From Siderastrea siderea (lineage: Eukaryota; Cnidaria; Anthozoa; Scleractinia; Rhizangiidae), in the NCBI GenBank assembly GCA_964030785.1, contig OZ034967.1:49636533-49700532 (forward strand): a DNA stretch of 64,000 bases, written 5' to 3'. Below the pieces are notes generated by a model. The model searched no databases and had not been told where the DNA came from. It was given only the letters and a program-made list of their open reading frames with translations. The first letter of the stretch is position 1. Every line of letters starts with the position of its first letter. The translations under genes and the position numbers were made by a program. Positions 44,442 to 53,718 of this stretch are shown piece after piece.

Positions 44442-45482
44442 TTACACCTTTTTAAAGTGTAGGGTCATGATGGAGTGAACTTCCCCTAATTGAACGAGAT
44501 CTCCGTTGACTTCGGCCATTTGCGTTTCAGTGATTTCCACCATTTCATTTTGCACGGGCAGATATTGAATGTGTAACGGTTCAAAGTGAGTGGTCCCTTG
44601 ACTTTGATACTTGATTTCTCTCAATAGATCGATGACGCGATTACCCACCATGCTACTGGTTCCCGCATTGCAATATACGTGCAAGGGACGCGTGGGTGCA
44701 AATTCTGTCGAGGGACGAAACTTGTCGTTCAAATTGACAAAACGCCAGTTACACGACAGGCTCAATTCCAAATACCCTCGATCCACAGTCCAAAACGCAG
44801 GTTTGTTGTCGGCATCCAAAACATCACTAGGGTCGGGAATGACATCGGACCGAAATTCTTGCCATAAGTCGAAACCTAACAGGGCTCGGTTCTTCAATCC
44901 ATCCCATTTTCAGTGCCAAGGTTTGACCCCATAACACGCGTGCCACTTGTCTTTTATAATCCACATTGGCGGCGTTCAACAACAAATCCCCTCGAGACGT
45001 CCATTCAAACGAGGGGTATAACTTGGTGCCATTATCCTTATCCCATTGTTTTGGGGTTTGGTTCGATTGGCTCGCCCTTGATCGTAGCAATGAATCAGTT
45101 TTTGAAAAAAAAATGGTATCCGGTGGACGAAGACAAACTCTCTTTCATGTCTTGACCCAAAATTGTCAGTTCGCGACGTTGGTGCCACTGGCGATCATTA
45201 CCTTGGTCATCTTGGTCATACACTCGTTCGTGCCATTGCACGTAAAGCAGAGAAGTCTTCCTCCACGGTGGGGATGGTGGGTAGCGACAAACTGACCATG
45301 CCCACATGCCATCCTCGTCCCACGAATCGGATGGGTTGAGGTAAACGGTTTTTGAAATGGTGGGGGCGATTGTGAGGAAACTCGCGGGTACTGGCATGAC
45401 TCATCAAGGTCACGTAAAACGAAGACGAGGGCAAAAACGTCATGCTTTTTTCAGTGAAGTCACGTCTTGACTGGAAATCCAA
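44442..45482 (-). pseudogene. penton-like minor capsid protein, paralogue B (broken)
   Basis: The tandem paralogue of the gene at 43,400-44,410, in the same order of blocks: SFYVTLMSHASTREFP, GRGWHVGMVSLSLP, LALKMGWI, CNWRFVNLNDKFRPS, TRPLHVYCNAGTSSMVGN, LLREIKYQSQG, EPLHIQYLPVQNEM and GDLVQLGEV, ending LHFKKV at 44,442. Three frames are used, so there are at least two frameshifts (near 45,095-45,220 and 44,880). The 5' end overlaps or abuts the integrase C-terminus. Confidence 0.6.
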
Positions 45483-46490
45483 CTGTCGTACTTGTCAGGC
45501 CAGCCTTTCCACTTGACCAACACTCGGTCTTTTTGACGCTAATGCACCTTTTCGATGCGAAACAAGGCATCATCGGACACGTACACTTTTTGTAAATCGG
45601 CTTCGTAAAACGTGCCTTTCACCGGGGTGTCATCCCACTCGCGAATCTTGTAGGTGGGTACGACGCCGGGGATCACGCAATACACCACAAACACTTCTTC
45701 GGCCCAACCGGGCCAATACCTTTTTCAAAGATGCCATTTATATTGTTGAGATGCACGCGATCTCCCACAATTTGGGGGTGGGATGTTTTTGTTTCAAACG
45801 TTTTTCGTAGGGACGTTCCCACACAGCTTCTTCGTTGTTCCATGTGCCGTCCTTGCGGGCCATGCCAATACTTCGATGACGCGTAGCATTGTAGCCTTGC
45901 ACCAATTGTGGCAACTGATCGTCAAAACGCAACGTGTTGGCTGCCGTGAAATAACGGTAGAGTCGTTCTTTCAACGTTCGGATAAACCGTTCCGACACGG
46001 CGTCTTTAGCACCTCCCTCTGTAGAAAAATGATCGACCCCTTGGTCTTGGGCCCAGCGTTGAAACGTACGGTTGTAAAATTCTTTGCCTCGATCCGTTTG
46101 CAAACGGTTGGTTTTACGTCCTTGTTTAAGAATCTTAACAAAGGCTTTTACTAGAGCCACTCCGGTTTAGCTTTCAAGGGTTGCACCCACGCGTACTTGG
46201 ACAACACGTCCAAAGCCATAAGTAAATAACGAGTGCCTCGATTGTACTTGGCCAAGGGTTGCACTTCCACCAGATCCACCACCCATTGATCATCCAATCC
46301 ACCCACAATCACCGGGAGAGTGAGAAAACGACGGCGTCAGGATTTATGCAAAGTATAAACCAGATCCCGTCCCAAGACACGTTGGGCTCGTTTGACGGGG
46401 ATTTTATGAGCACGGGCAAAGCGTTGCACTCCGCCTAAACTGCCTTCGACCCTGGGGTCATGGTAACAGGAGAGCCACTGCTCTGAGAGA
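45465..46490 (-). pseudogene. Polinton chromodomain integrase (retroviral type), broken
   Basis: The N-terminal part (46,337-46,490) has YHDPRVEGSLGGVQRFAR and VLGRDLVYTLHKS, then an in-frame TGA. Catalytic residues: Asp in WVVDLVEVQPL near 46,280, Asp in LQTDRGKEFYN near 46,100, Glu in AVSERFIRTLKERLY near 45,990. A frameshift near 46,155 splits the core. The C-terminus (about 45,475-45,560) is a chromodomain (LFRIEKV, RVLVKWKGWPDKYDSW), with a TAG just before RQKD. The enzyme joins element ends to 6-bp-staggered target sites, and the chromodomain may steer it to marked histones. Confidence 0.85.
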
Positions 46491-46680
46491 GTTGTCTTTC
46501 TGTTTTTCTTTCTAGGTGCTGTACGTTCCAAAAGTGATCCAACAGTGTTTGTGTGGTGGGTACGGTGTTGGGGTGCGCCTTTTCAATGGTCGATACCACC
46601 ATAATGCTTGCGGGTGTTTTTTCAACCACAACACAAACACCACCCATGGAAATATGTTTTTTCCACGTCCGTGTTTTCAA
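46435..46680 (-). CDS. short frame upstream of the integrase
   Basis: 81 codons; it contains TLLDHFWNVQHLERKTERQ and overlaps the start of the integrase region in another frame. It may be the true N-terminal extension of the integrase after a frameshift, or a separate small protein. No domain recognised. Confidence 0.3.
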   Translation of the reverse strand: MKTRTWKKHISMGGVCVVVEKTPASIMVVSTIEKAHPNTVPTTQTLLDHFWNVQHLERKTERQLSQSSGSPVTMTPGSKAV

Positions 46681-47060
46681 ACACCTTCAAGGGATGAGTG
46701 TCTTCAGGACATGGAGTAGGAATGGGTACCTTTTCTCCTTCTTGGTGTTCGTACAAGAACGCACAAAAGGTTTGATGCCATTTCCATTGAATGACACCAT
46801 AAACAATCCCAACAATAACACTTAACAGACTCCATGGTTTTTAAACTTAAAAATGAACTTTTATTTTCAATACAACACGCTTTTTATATTTTTTTACAAG
46901 TCAAAAAGAGAAAAAAAGAGTGCGTATTTGTAAAAATGTCGGCGCTCCGACTGGAAACCATCTTTTTCACGGACCTGTTTTTCTAAAAAAGAGTTTCTTT
47001 CTTTCTTTTCTTACAATGTTCAAAATAAAGCCTCCTTGGGTAAGCCAGTACGGTCATCAT
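46681..47060. other. non-coding stretch between Polinton genes
   Basis: AT-rich, with reversed polyadenylation-like words (tttatt) near 46,858. I see no gene. Confidence 0.4.
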
Positions 47061-47063
47061 AGG

Positions 47064-47720
47064 CTACAGCCTCCAGGCGTTTCTGTCAGTTTGGTACACT
47101 ATCCCTGTACTTGGGTGGAGGTGGAGCCGGTGCCACCAAAGCCTCTTCACGACTCTTGAGTTCCTGGATTTCTCGCAGCAATTGCTTCTCGTAGTCCGTG
47201 GTGGTGGTGCACCTGGAAAGTCATTACCACGAAGCGGGTATCCATTGGCATCACGAGTAGGTAGGGGGTGATCTGATTTTTCTTCCTTGTTTTGCAACCA
47301 TTTCCGATACTTTTGGCCCAAAGGTTTGTCGGCCCACCGAAAGAACTTGCACTTTTTCTTGGAACAGGTTAAAAACAACCGTCTGGGGTTGTCTTGGGAC
47401 TTACTGTGTTGAAGCACAGCTGGTTCACGGCAAAAGCGCAACAAACAGCTCCACATGCTGCAAACGTCTACATGAAGCTGACGATACACCTCCCTCATAT
47501 AGGTAATGACCTTTTCTTTAGCACAAAACAGCAAACAGGGAAACACGGGACATTTCGCATACTCCCACCCATTTTGAGACACGCGCTCCTCCAAACAAAC
47601 CTGATGATGAGGGCAAACCAAGTAGTCCTCAGAGCTGGAAAAGGCAGGGCTGTGAAACATGATAGCCAACCTCACCATTCTTTTAAAAGGTTCATTGTCA
47701 TCCTCAGGTGGAGGAGGAGG
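47064..47720 (-). CDS. Cys-rich GRF zinc-finger protein of the Polinton
   Basis: The main frame shows a first Cys cluster (YLVCPHHQVCLEERVSQNG, then CPVFPCLLFC) and a GRF-type zinc finger (DNPRRLFLTCSKKKCKFF followed by RWAD). GRF fingers bind single-stranded nucleic acid in topoisomerase III, NEIL3 and several viral proteins. Upstream a poly-Pro tract (47,708-47,734) and EDDNEPFKRM lead in. The frame changes near 47,210, and the alternative frame ends with a helical tail (YEKQLLREIQELKSREEAL). The role is unknown; replication or DNA repair is a guess. Confidence 0.6.
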   Translation of the reverse strand, partial: PPPPPEDDNEPFKRMVRLAIMFHSPAFSSSEDYLVCPHHQVCLEERVSQNGWEYAKCPVFPCLLFCAKEKVITYMREVYRQLHVDVCSMWSCLLRFCREPAVLQHSKSQDNPRRLFLTCSKKKCKFFRWADKPLGQKYRKWLQNKEEKSDHPLPTRDANGYPLRGNDFPGAPPPRTTRSNCCEKSRNSRVVKRLWWHRLHLHPSTGIVYQTDRNAWRL

Positions 47721-48146
47721 AGGAGGAGGAGGAGCAGGAGTTTGTGTGGCTTGTGTTCACCTCATTCATCGGCTCTTGGACAGCTTCCTTGGTTTCCTCG
47801 TCACTCGGTTGAGGGTAAGACACTCCCTCTTGCATAACCTCCACGGTCTCGTTACGGCAATGTGCAATGTGGGTTGTCAGGGTTTGGTAGGTAATGGTGG
47901 CAATCTTTCTACTACCACGGCAGGATCGTTGTCATCAGCAGGCATTTCACCCAATCAGGTCACCTCATTTTTCTTAAACGCATCCAAACCAATGGTTGCC
48001 ATATTTTGAATCACATGGGTGTCATTCTTCTCCTTCTCCTTATTTTTCTTCCCCGCAGGATTAGTGCCTTTGGCAGTACTAGGTTTTCTCTTCCGATTTG
48101 GATAACGAGCTGTAGAGACAGGGCCATATTCCCACGAGGTAGACAT
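47720..48146 (-). pseudogene. N-terminal part of the GRF protein gene, frameshifted
   Basis: ATG 48,146 (MSTSWEYGPVSTARYPNRKR) is 40 bases below a TATA box at 48,186-48,192. A basic Lys-rich region (KKNKEKEKND) follows and the frame stops at 47,955. Other frames then carry the region down to the poly-Pro tract of the downstream Cys-rich frame. I infer one gene of about 350 codons with two or more frameshifts. Confidence 0.4.
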
Positions 48147-48460
48147 CCTTGCTCAAAGTGAAAAAATGAGAACCAACGCTTCGCTTTTTATACCCTTTAA
48201 ACACTTTTCTTATTGGTTCATTTTAGCATAACGTGATGACCAAATGAGGTGATCTTTTCCAAGATTGGTCAGGTCATCTTTACTGTCATTGGTCAGCTAT
48301 TGGACCACGTGATAACCATATAAGATCATGTTTTTCATGATTGGTCAGGTCACCTTAACTCTGTCTGGTCAAGTCACCTTGACGCTGATTGGTCAACTTT
48401 CCAATCACTTGATAACCAAATAAGGTCAAGTCTTTCCGGATTGGTCAACTTTCATTGAAT
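48147..48460. promoter_or_regulatory. divergent promoter with CCAAT-box repeats
   Basis: Between oppositely transcribed genes lie direct repeats of about 75 bp sharing gattggtcaggtca, gtgataaccaaataaggtca and ttggtca. At least six attggtca words (CCAAT boxes on the other strand) are present. A minus-strand TATA box lies at 48,186-48,192 and a plus-strand tatttaag near 48,469. Confidence 0.65.
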
Positions 48461-49331
48461 TCTCACCTATTTAAGTCGGACCTTGGTTCACTTTTTTTAT
48501 TCCGTCCCAGGGACTACTACAAGGATTTGAAACGTGAAGTCTTTGCTACAGACGAAGATTATTTTGTTGAGCGTGTCAATCGGGGTCTAGCCGCTGGGTT
48601 TACCTTCCAACAGTGTCGATTTCATCTCCTCATTGACTTCAGCTTGGCCTTAGGGTTAAGCAAAGCAGATATTCTTGAGATCGTGGGACCCGACACAGGC
48701 TACATTCTTCCTGACGAATGCCCCCCAACATCAGCATGATTGGACCAGAAGACGAGTTGCAAATTTCTACACGATTGGTGCTCAAGAAACAATCAATTGG
48801 CTGAAGAATTGGCCAAACATTTTGGAATGCAGGTCGAAGTCATTGTACTACCCAATCTTTCACGGAACGGGTTCATCAGTCCTGCCTGTTTGGAAGTGTT
48901 GGTCCTAGCCAATCCTCACCTTTATCAGGCTGCTCAAACGCTACGCAAAGCTCCTCCTACCCATTTCTACACGCTTCAATTGTTGCAACGCAATTACCAA
49001 ACTGCTAACTCGGTTCGTACTGGAAAAGGACGGCAAACGAGTAAAAGGGGGAACAGGGTGGACCGTTCAACTGGCTTTGGATCAAGGCAAAGAAGTCTAT
49101 CTGTTTGACTTTCCCAGTCAAGTTTGGTACCGCTCTGAAAATCACTACTACGTAGAGGACAATGTCGCGTGTCTGGTAGCTGGCACCAAATTTTTATCCT
49201 GGGATGCCAAACCCACCCTTCATCAAAGTAGTGCTGTGGTTGGTTCCCGAGACCTTGATGAGAAAATCCAACAGGAAATCAAAGCCTTGTTTGACCGCAC
49301 CTTCTGTCTGCCGGAGAACATTGAACAATGA
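48455..49331 (+). pseudogene. unidentified plus-strand Polinton protein, broken
   Basis: About 290 codons in one order: YKDLKREVFATDEDYFVER, then GLSKADILEIVGPDTGYIL, an in-frame TGA near 48,738, CSRNNQLAEELAKHFGMQ, LPNLSRNGFISPACLEVL, a frame change near 49,060, EVYLFDFPSQVWYRSENHYY and a C-terminus at 49,331. The ATG at 48,455 is upstream of the TATA-like word, so the real start is uncertain. The mixed alpha/beta pattern resembles no family I can name. It is one of the few genes on this strand, driven from the divergent promoter. Confidence 0.5.
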
Positions 49332-49723
49332 GAGTTGAACGCGAAGAATTTCATTTGTAAAGAAAAATCATGAAAGTGTCGACTTTTGTAAAGATATTTA
49401 AGTGTATTATCCCATTATGCAGGAACAAATGTGTTGTGTGAAAAAAGAACCGCTTTCTTCCGAAGAGGAAGTGCTACATAGACGTTCCCCTTTTTAAAAA
49501 ACTTCGTCGAGATATATATTCTACGTTAAATCTCAGTCAAGCTTTACGAAAAGCCGCTACAGTGACACTAAAAAACAACAAATACAAGAACGTTTGCAAT
49601 GCGCCAATGCAGCGTGGCAAAACATGGACACGGACACAGTTTGTTGCTGAAAAAATCACCAAATTTCACAAAAATGTAATTACAATTGTCATTTTCCGCT
49701 TCCTCTTGACTCAAAGGTCTTGT
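49332..49723 (+). other. stretch with only very short frames
   Basis: A 26-codon frame at about 49,419-49,499 (MQEQMCCVKKEPLSSEEEV) and a lysine-rich frame around 49,500-49,650 without a start may be pieces of one small gene. A polyadenylation-like region follows near 49,735. Confidence 0.3.
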
Positions 49724-50253
49724 CTAATAATTCTCAAATAAAAGAATGTTCCTTTTTTTCAATCTTCTTCTTCTTTGCCATTCTTGTTCGCTTTTGATGT
49801 TCCGGTAGCACTGGGCTATCGTCTGCCATCGACGACTCGTGTGGATCTTGGTAAACTCGATAGGCAGGTGATAATCCAGTACATCAAAGTCTTCCGTGGT
49901 AATGGCCAACGGCTTTCGTCTAAACATTCCACACGGTTCTTACAAATGAGGGGTACCAGTACTCTCGCCAACATCTTGGCCATCACTCTCTTTTGGCGTC
50001 TATGGCGAAAGGCGTTCTCTTGATTGACCATAATACTCCAATAGAATCTTGCGAACACGTGGGCGTCATCTTAATCCCAGGGGATCTTACGAAACCGCAG
50101 GATCAAGACGACGTCCGCGTGCCATTCCTCCTCCTTCAGATCCACCGACCTGTCCAGCTCTGTTCTCTCTTCTGCTATCCCCTCATTGACTGCCTCGTAC
50201 CCATGGGTATTCATGAAACTGCCCAAGTCAAACAGACCAACTCTTCTCTCCAT
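49724..50253 (-). pseudogene. unidentified Polinton protein, frameshifted
   Basis: ATG 50,253 (MERRVGLFDLGSFMNTHG) is about 76 bases below a TATA box (50,329-50,335). The first frame runs to a stop near 50,071 (RFRKIPWD). Further frames carry ARFYWSIMVNQENAFR and, near the end, PLAITTEDFDVLDYHLPIEF. About 170 codons if joined by two frame changes. No domain recognised. Confidence 0.45.
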
Positions 50254-50324
50254 CTTGATTTCAAACTGACAAAGGTCTACTCTAACTAACTAAAGATGAG
50301 AGTGAAGCCCGGGTTCACGCGCTG

Positions 50325-50600
50325 AGGGTTTTATACCCGCTGGATCGCAAAGGACAATGGCAAAAATAGGGAGGGGGTACCCCCTAACCTTTTTATCATT
50401 TTTTTGGTTCGCGTAACTTTCTTGTCATTGGTTCTTCAATCCATGTCACGTGAGGGATACCCCCTAACCTTTTTATCACTATTTTTTGGTTCACGCGACT
50501 TTCTTGTCACTGGTTCTTCCATTGATGTCACGTGACCCCCTCTCCTCTATAAAACCAGGCAACCCACCCTTCCTATTTCATTCTTCACTCCAAGCAAGCA
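50325..50600. promoter_or_regulatory. right promoter array of the Polinton
   Basis: Two direct repeats of about 97 bp share taccccctaacctttttatca, actttcttgtca, ttggttcttc and atgtcacgtga. They are inverted copies of the left array modules. A plus-strand TATA box (tataaaa, 50,548-50,554) and the following ggcaaccca, cccttcctatttcatt match the left promoter at 31,050-31,092, but here nothing codes downstream before the terminal repeat. Confidence 0.7.
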
Positions 50601-50833
50601 AGGATTCACAGCAACCCCTACGGGTATCAGGAAGCCGTCTAAAACTCATTAAGCTTTTCTTTCTTCCATCAACTTCATTGGTTGTTTGACTAAGGGGATC
50701 TCTTACAAAACTAATCTAAGTAGTTAGCCTGTCCTGGAGCTAAACGGGCTAGGTCCCACGTGCTCCAGGATTTAATTAATGATTCGCTTTCTCTACATGA
50801 CATCCCCTGTTTTTGAATTTTTGGACTTTGGAC
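50601..50833. other. non-coding stretch before the right terminal repeat
   Basis: No reading frame of note. It may be the remnant of a transcribed region under the outward-facing promoter. Confidence 0.4.
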
Positions 50834-51108
50834 TTTGCACTTTGATAAAAAGGGACGCCTGCTACACCCCTCGGGTCCAGGCACACGCTCCTGATTTGTA
50901 CCTAAGGAATTTCCGCCATTAAATCTGTAATTTTTTTAACCTGACATCTTGTTGCTATGGTAATTTTTTGATTTGTCACAGGTATGACGTCAGTATGACG
51001 TCACTTGCCCAAACCAACATGGCCGCCAAACTACCCTTCTCCACCAATCAAATCACTCGAGCGCATCAAAACGAGGCGTGCGGCCCTCATGGTGCTGACA
51101 ATACTACT
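50834..51108 (-). repeat. Polinton right terminal inverted repeat
   Basis: About 275 bp, the inverted counterpart of 27,812-28,073. It holds an extra atgacgtcagt unit not present on the left. Confidence 0.93.
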
Positions 51109-51114
51109 GTAGGG

Positions 51115-52573
51115 GTACCGTTTCCATCTAATTTATAGTATATTATAGGTCAAGAAGTCCTCCTCGAACGAAAGTTGCTACGAAGCCATAAAGCTTCGCA
51201 GCAGACTACTTCAGGTTGCGTACGTGACCAGCCTGGGTTGCCTGTGCCCGAAGCCAGAATCATTTGAGATTTTTTGGATGTCAATATGTGGATATGTTTA
51301 TCACCAAATTTGCCTCGATTTCGTGGCCCTCGAAACGAGGCTTTACATCCCGACGGTCGGTAAAGTGGGATGTGGAAAATTTATAGCGGAGAAATCCTGT
51401 TTCTTGTAGAAAGCTACGTTTTTGCGAAGGTGCAGAGTTTGAAGGGAAGTGAAGATAAATTCTCTTGAATTGCAAGGATACGTTTCTCAGAATATTTCAA
51501 GCAATTCCTAGTACTCTGCGGTAAAATAAATTCCAAGTTTTCTTGGGATTCATTTTGTTTTATTTATTTCATTGAGTAAATCGATTCTGAAAGAAAGCAC
51601 AACATTTTGGCGTTGGAACCTTAAAGAACACTCGACCATCGATAAAGTAAGATGTAAAAAACATAAAGCGGAAAAATCCTGTTTTGTGTAGAAAGCCACG
51701 TTTTTGCGAAGGCGAAGATTTTGCCGGCAAGTAAAGATAATTTCCCTTGAATTGCAGCTGATACTCTTCTCAGAATATTTCAAGGAATTCCTGGAACTTG
51801 GCGGTAAAATAAATGCGATGTTTTATTGGGATTCATTTTGTCGTATTTATTTCGAATGCTAAAGTTATTTCGACTTTTTGTGGAACTAAAGTGTGGACGT
51901 CGTGTTGTTTACTGCTCGGACACCCGAGCTTAATTCTGCATTCGGGTAGAAAATTTCATTGCTCAGAATACACAGGCCCAAACGAAGTGTCTCGGATTTT
52001 CCTTGCTCTGACGAATACGAGCGAACTGTCAGCGAAGGTACACCTAGTTGTGCCGAAGTCATGTCGTTGGTAATCGAGGATTGCAAAAGCCCATACGATT
52101 TGATACGTCATATGTTCCGACAATTTTCGGGCTTCTCGCCAAGCAGTCGGCCAACGCACGTGGAAATTGACAAGCGACTTTTTCATCAACGCTCCAGCTT
52201 GGGGCATTCCTCGTCCAATCGGCGGGCGAGATGACATAGAATAGCGGAGAAGAATAGGCTAAGCTATAAACAAAACATGTCTGATCGCGAGCGAAATACC
52301 CAGTAGAGTCCCCAGAAGTATTGCAACTGGAAGTGGTGTAGGCAGCTAGATAACCCAAGATAAATTTCGCGAACTTGAAGTTTTCGTCTGCAATGTGGAA
52401 CAATAAAGGCGATTTTGTAAGTATGATTCTTTGTTAGTTAACTATCGTGTCCAGAAAAAAAGTTGTTAAAAGGTTTTTCAAAGGCTTCAGAAAACTCACT
52501 GGTTAGTTTTATTGAAAGATAATGTGTGTTTCGAGGTAAAGCGAGTAAAACGCCATCTTGTGATGTTGCGAAA
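51115..52573. other. right flank of the Polinton
   Basis: No gene recognised. The 282-bp tandem duplication at 51,352-51,862 is the main structure. Small frames at 51,813-52,400 lack domains. Confidence 0.45.
51352..51862 (+). repeat. tandem duplication, 282-bp period
   Basis: Two diverged copies, shown by gtagaaagc(t/c)acgtttttgcgaagg, ctcagaatatttcaag and gggattcattttgt at equal spacing of about 282 bases. Confidence 0.8.
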
Positions 52574-53143
52574 ATGGCAGTTCACTCTACAACAAAAAGT
52601 TCTGTTGATATAAGCTTACCGGAACGTAACGCAAAGCTGCATACATGTAGTCGCAAGTCCTCAACTGAAAGACCCCTGTAGTCAGCAGCTGAAGCAACTG
52701 AAAGACCCTTGTGGTCAGCAACTGAGAGGCCAGTGTGCCAACCGATCCAGTGTGATCGTAACCCAAACAAACTGGCGAAATATGGTCATAAGACAGCTGA
52801 GAGGCCATTGTGTCAAGTAGCTCAATGCGTTTACAAACAAACTGAAGCATATAAATTACATGATTGTTCTGATGCTTTGCAAAACCCTTCTGACAATTCT
52901 TATTTTCTGAACCCTATTAATACTCGAAATGAACAAAAACAAAAGTATTCAGACAACACAGTGTGTAAGGCAACTGCAAGGGCTCGCATTAAAGATGTAA
53001 ATCACAGAACAAAACGCCAAGGAGAACCCTCTCGAATTAACATTTCCAAGATTCTGAAGGTTCTAAAGAAAAATGTGTTAGAAAAACATTGCAAAGTGCC
53101 TGATGTAAACGAGCAAAAACTGGATCTAGCAAATCGTACGTGA
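52574..53143 (+). pseudogene. unidentified frame with TERPLWSA repeats and one TAG
   Basis: The ATG at 52,571-52,574 opens a frame (MAVHSTTKSSVDISLPERN) that meets a TAG near 52,678 inside a repeated unit. The next unit has TGG at the same place (ERPLWSATERP). Beyond it the frame stays open for 144 codons to 53,143, with more TERP-like units, Cys residues (CQVAQCVYKQ) and a basic C-terminal half (SRINISKILKVLKKNVLE). It could be a host exon or an unknown element gene. No family recognised. Confidence 0.35.
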
Positions 53144-53350
53144 ACAATCGATACGTAATTTTACGAATTTTGTCATGAGACTCGAACGGAACTCGATGAA
53201 CAAGGCGGACAGAAGGATTATCTCGGAAAATCTCTGGAACTCTAATGGACCTTTATCTCATCTTTTTTTCGGAATTCGGTCTAAGCAATTGTCATCTTGT
53301 AATCACGGAGTATCTACGAATTGTCTTTGAAGAGTATGGTCGTTACGACA

Positions 53351-53370
53351 TTTTGGTGCTGAGACCCTGG
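53351..53370 (+). promoter_or_regulatory. BEL/Pao primer-binding site
   Basis: ttttggtgctgagaccctgg, a sequence typical of the tRNA primer site just inside the 5' LTR of BEL/Pao elements. Confidence 0.55.
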
Positions 53371-53511
53371 AGTGAATGAGAGTTGAATGGATCTCTTCTG
53401 ACAACAGCAACCTTCGATCACCATGTCAGATTTCAAAAAGAAAATTCTGGAACGCTCAGGCTTCAGAGTTTACGTGCGGAAGGTTGCAAATAGCGTGAAA
53501 GAATTGCTTAA

Positions 53512-53650
53512 TAACTCATTGTAATATTTTTTTAGATAATTCATTGTAAATATCTTAGAAAGTTAGGGGGGCCACAAGTTTATTAGTGCTTCGCACTATT
53601 TCGTGCTACCCTCATTAAATAAAGTTATTATTATTAAGATTATTATTATG

Positions 53651-53717
<67 letters not shown>
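53512..53717 (+). mobile_element. non-LTR retroposon tail with (ATT)n, inserted in gag
   Basis: 206 bp between copies of TGCTTAA (53,505-53,511 and 53,718-53,724). It contains gtgcttcgcactatttcgtgc (a small hairpin), an aataaa signal near 53,617 and an (ATT)n tail of about 90 bases. This is the form of the 3' end of a LINE or a LINE-mobilised short element. Removing it rejoins the gag frame. Confidence 0.7.

Positions 53718-53718
<1 letters not shown>

Larger units (their letters stand above)
27812..51108. mobile_element. Polinton/Maverick element, 23.3 kb
   Basis: Ends read agtaatattgtcagca on the left and the inverse of agtagtattgtcagca on the right, within terminal inverted repeats of about 265-275 bp. 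The 6-bp target duplication GTAGGG (27,806-27,811 and 51,109-51,114) is perfect. AG...CT ends and 6-bp duplications are Polinton hallmarks. The gene set matches: protein-primed-type PolB, chromodomain integrase, packaging ATPase, adenain-like protease, double-jelly-roll capsid and penton-like proteins. Polintons are integrated virus-like elements related to adintoviruses. Frameshifts and stops in most genes, and a gutted polymerase, make this a non-autonomous copy. Confidence 0.95.
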
